Assembly: GCA_037783415.1 (NCBI GenBank)
Contig: JAZGTN010000121.1
Coordinates: 586,066-650,065 of the forward strand
From: Leptasterias polaris
Lineage: Eukaryota > Echinodermata > Asteroidea > Forcipulatida > Asteriidae
Reading direction: 5' to 3'
DNA length: 64,000 nt
Shown here: piece after piece, positions 63,677 to 64,000 of the stretch
Numbering within the stretch: the stretch's first letter is position 1
Layout of the letters: every line of letters begins with the position of its first letter
Notes under the pieces: generated by a model
Database searches by the model: none
Told to the model about the DNA's origin: nothing
The model's input: the letters and a program-made list of their open reading frames with translations, nothing else
Made by a program: the position numbers and the translations under genes

Positions 63677-64000
63677 GTGTATTCCTATGGATTATTCTTC
63701 CTGCGTGGACATTTTCGCTCCGTTTTTTCCCGGCGATATTTCAAAAACGTGACCACCTTTTGAAGTGAAAATTTGACAGGTTAGTAATAATTATTGTATA
63801 TAACTACGATTATATAGGAATAAAACAATCTTCCGGGCACGACGATAATACAACAAAGTTGTTTTTTCTCATGTTATATAAGACACACGGAGCCAGTAAT
63901 TACAGTTAGTTAGTTAGTCACCGTTTTACTCAGAACCTGGCTGCTATTTTACAAACAGAACACATGAGTTTATTACATGACAGGTCATTCCACTTAGTTG

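Overview
The window looks like about 64 kb of an invertebrate deuterostome nuclear genome, most probably an echinoderm. It has no bacterial operons and no long host ORF. It has short exons with GT/AG boundaries, tRNA-headed SINEs, DIRS-type and Gypsy retroelements, hAT-like terminal-inverted-repeat elements and THAP-domain relics. The assignment to echinoderms is inference from the repeat and gene flavour; nothing in the sequence proves it.

Layout. 1.0-1.3 kb holds a THAP-like fragment. 1.4-3.6 kb holds four consecutive plus-strand exons of RPAP1 (RNA polymerase II-associated protein 1); the fourth carries a frame break. 4.4-6.4 kb has two tandem exon-like units and a candidate terminal exon. 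8.5-8.9 kb is a broken THAP gene. 9.98-12.03 kb is a minus-strand, three-exon pseudogene of the P2X7-like cytosolic-domain family. 12.6-13.1 kb is a short tandem repeat. 15.4-19.2 kb holds a series of plus-strand exon-like modules, split by a 1.2 kb inverted-repeat element full of 192-bp tandem units (16.3-17.6 kb). 20.4-21.4 kb is another inverted-repeat element. 23.4-24.7 kb is C-rich minisatellite. 24.8-25.6 kb has two opposed tRNA-like sequences, a hairpin and a small MITE. 26.4-28.6 kb is a diverged tandem duplication.

29-45 kb is a nested retroelement cluster. A largely complete but decayed DIRS element (29.15-33.30 kb, minus strand) has inverted terminal repeats, a gag-like ORF, RT, RNase H and a truncated tyrosine recombinase. 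A second, older DIRS copy (35.3-41.95 kb) is interrupted by a Gypsy element (36,474-41,287) with near-identical LTRs, a 5-bp target duplication and four coding lesions. A third DIRS relic (about 42-45.2 kb) is interrupted by a 915-bp hAT-like non-autonomous element. Two more copies of that element lie at 45.9 and 58.3 kb, and all three have perfect 8-bp target duplications. Between the elements, minus-strand exon-like modules recur at 33.7, 34.1, 34.7, 35.2, 47.3 and 48.35 kb.

48.5-64 kb is mostly non-coding: a 2.1-kb-offset duplication, two LINE relics sharing one family (52.6 and 56.4 kb), a THAP-bearing inverted-repeat element split by a second LINE (54.0-56.25 kb), and several inverted repeats.

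Only RPAP1 and the exon-module series look like host genes. Almost everything else is mobile DNA or decayed coding sequence.
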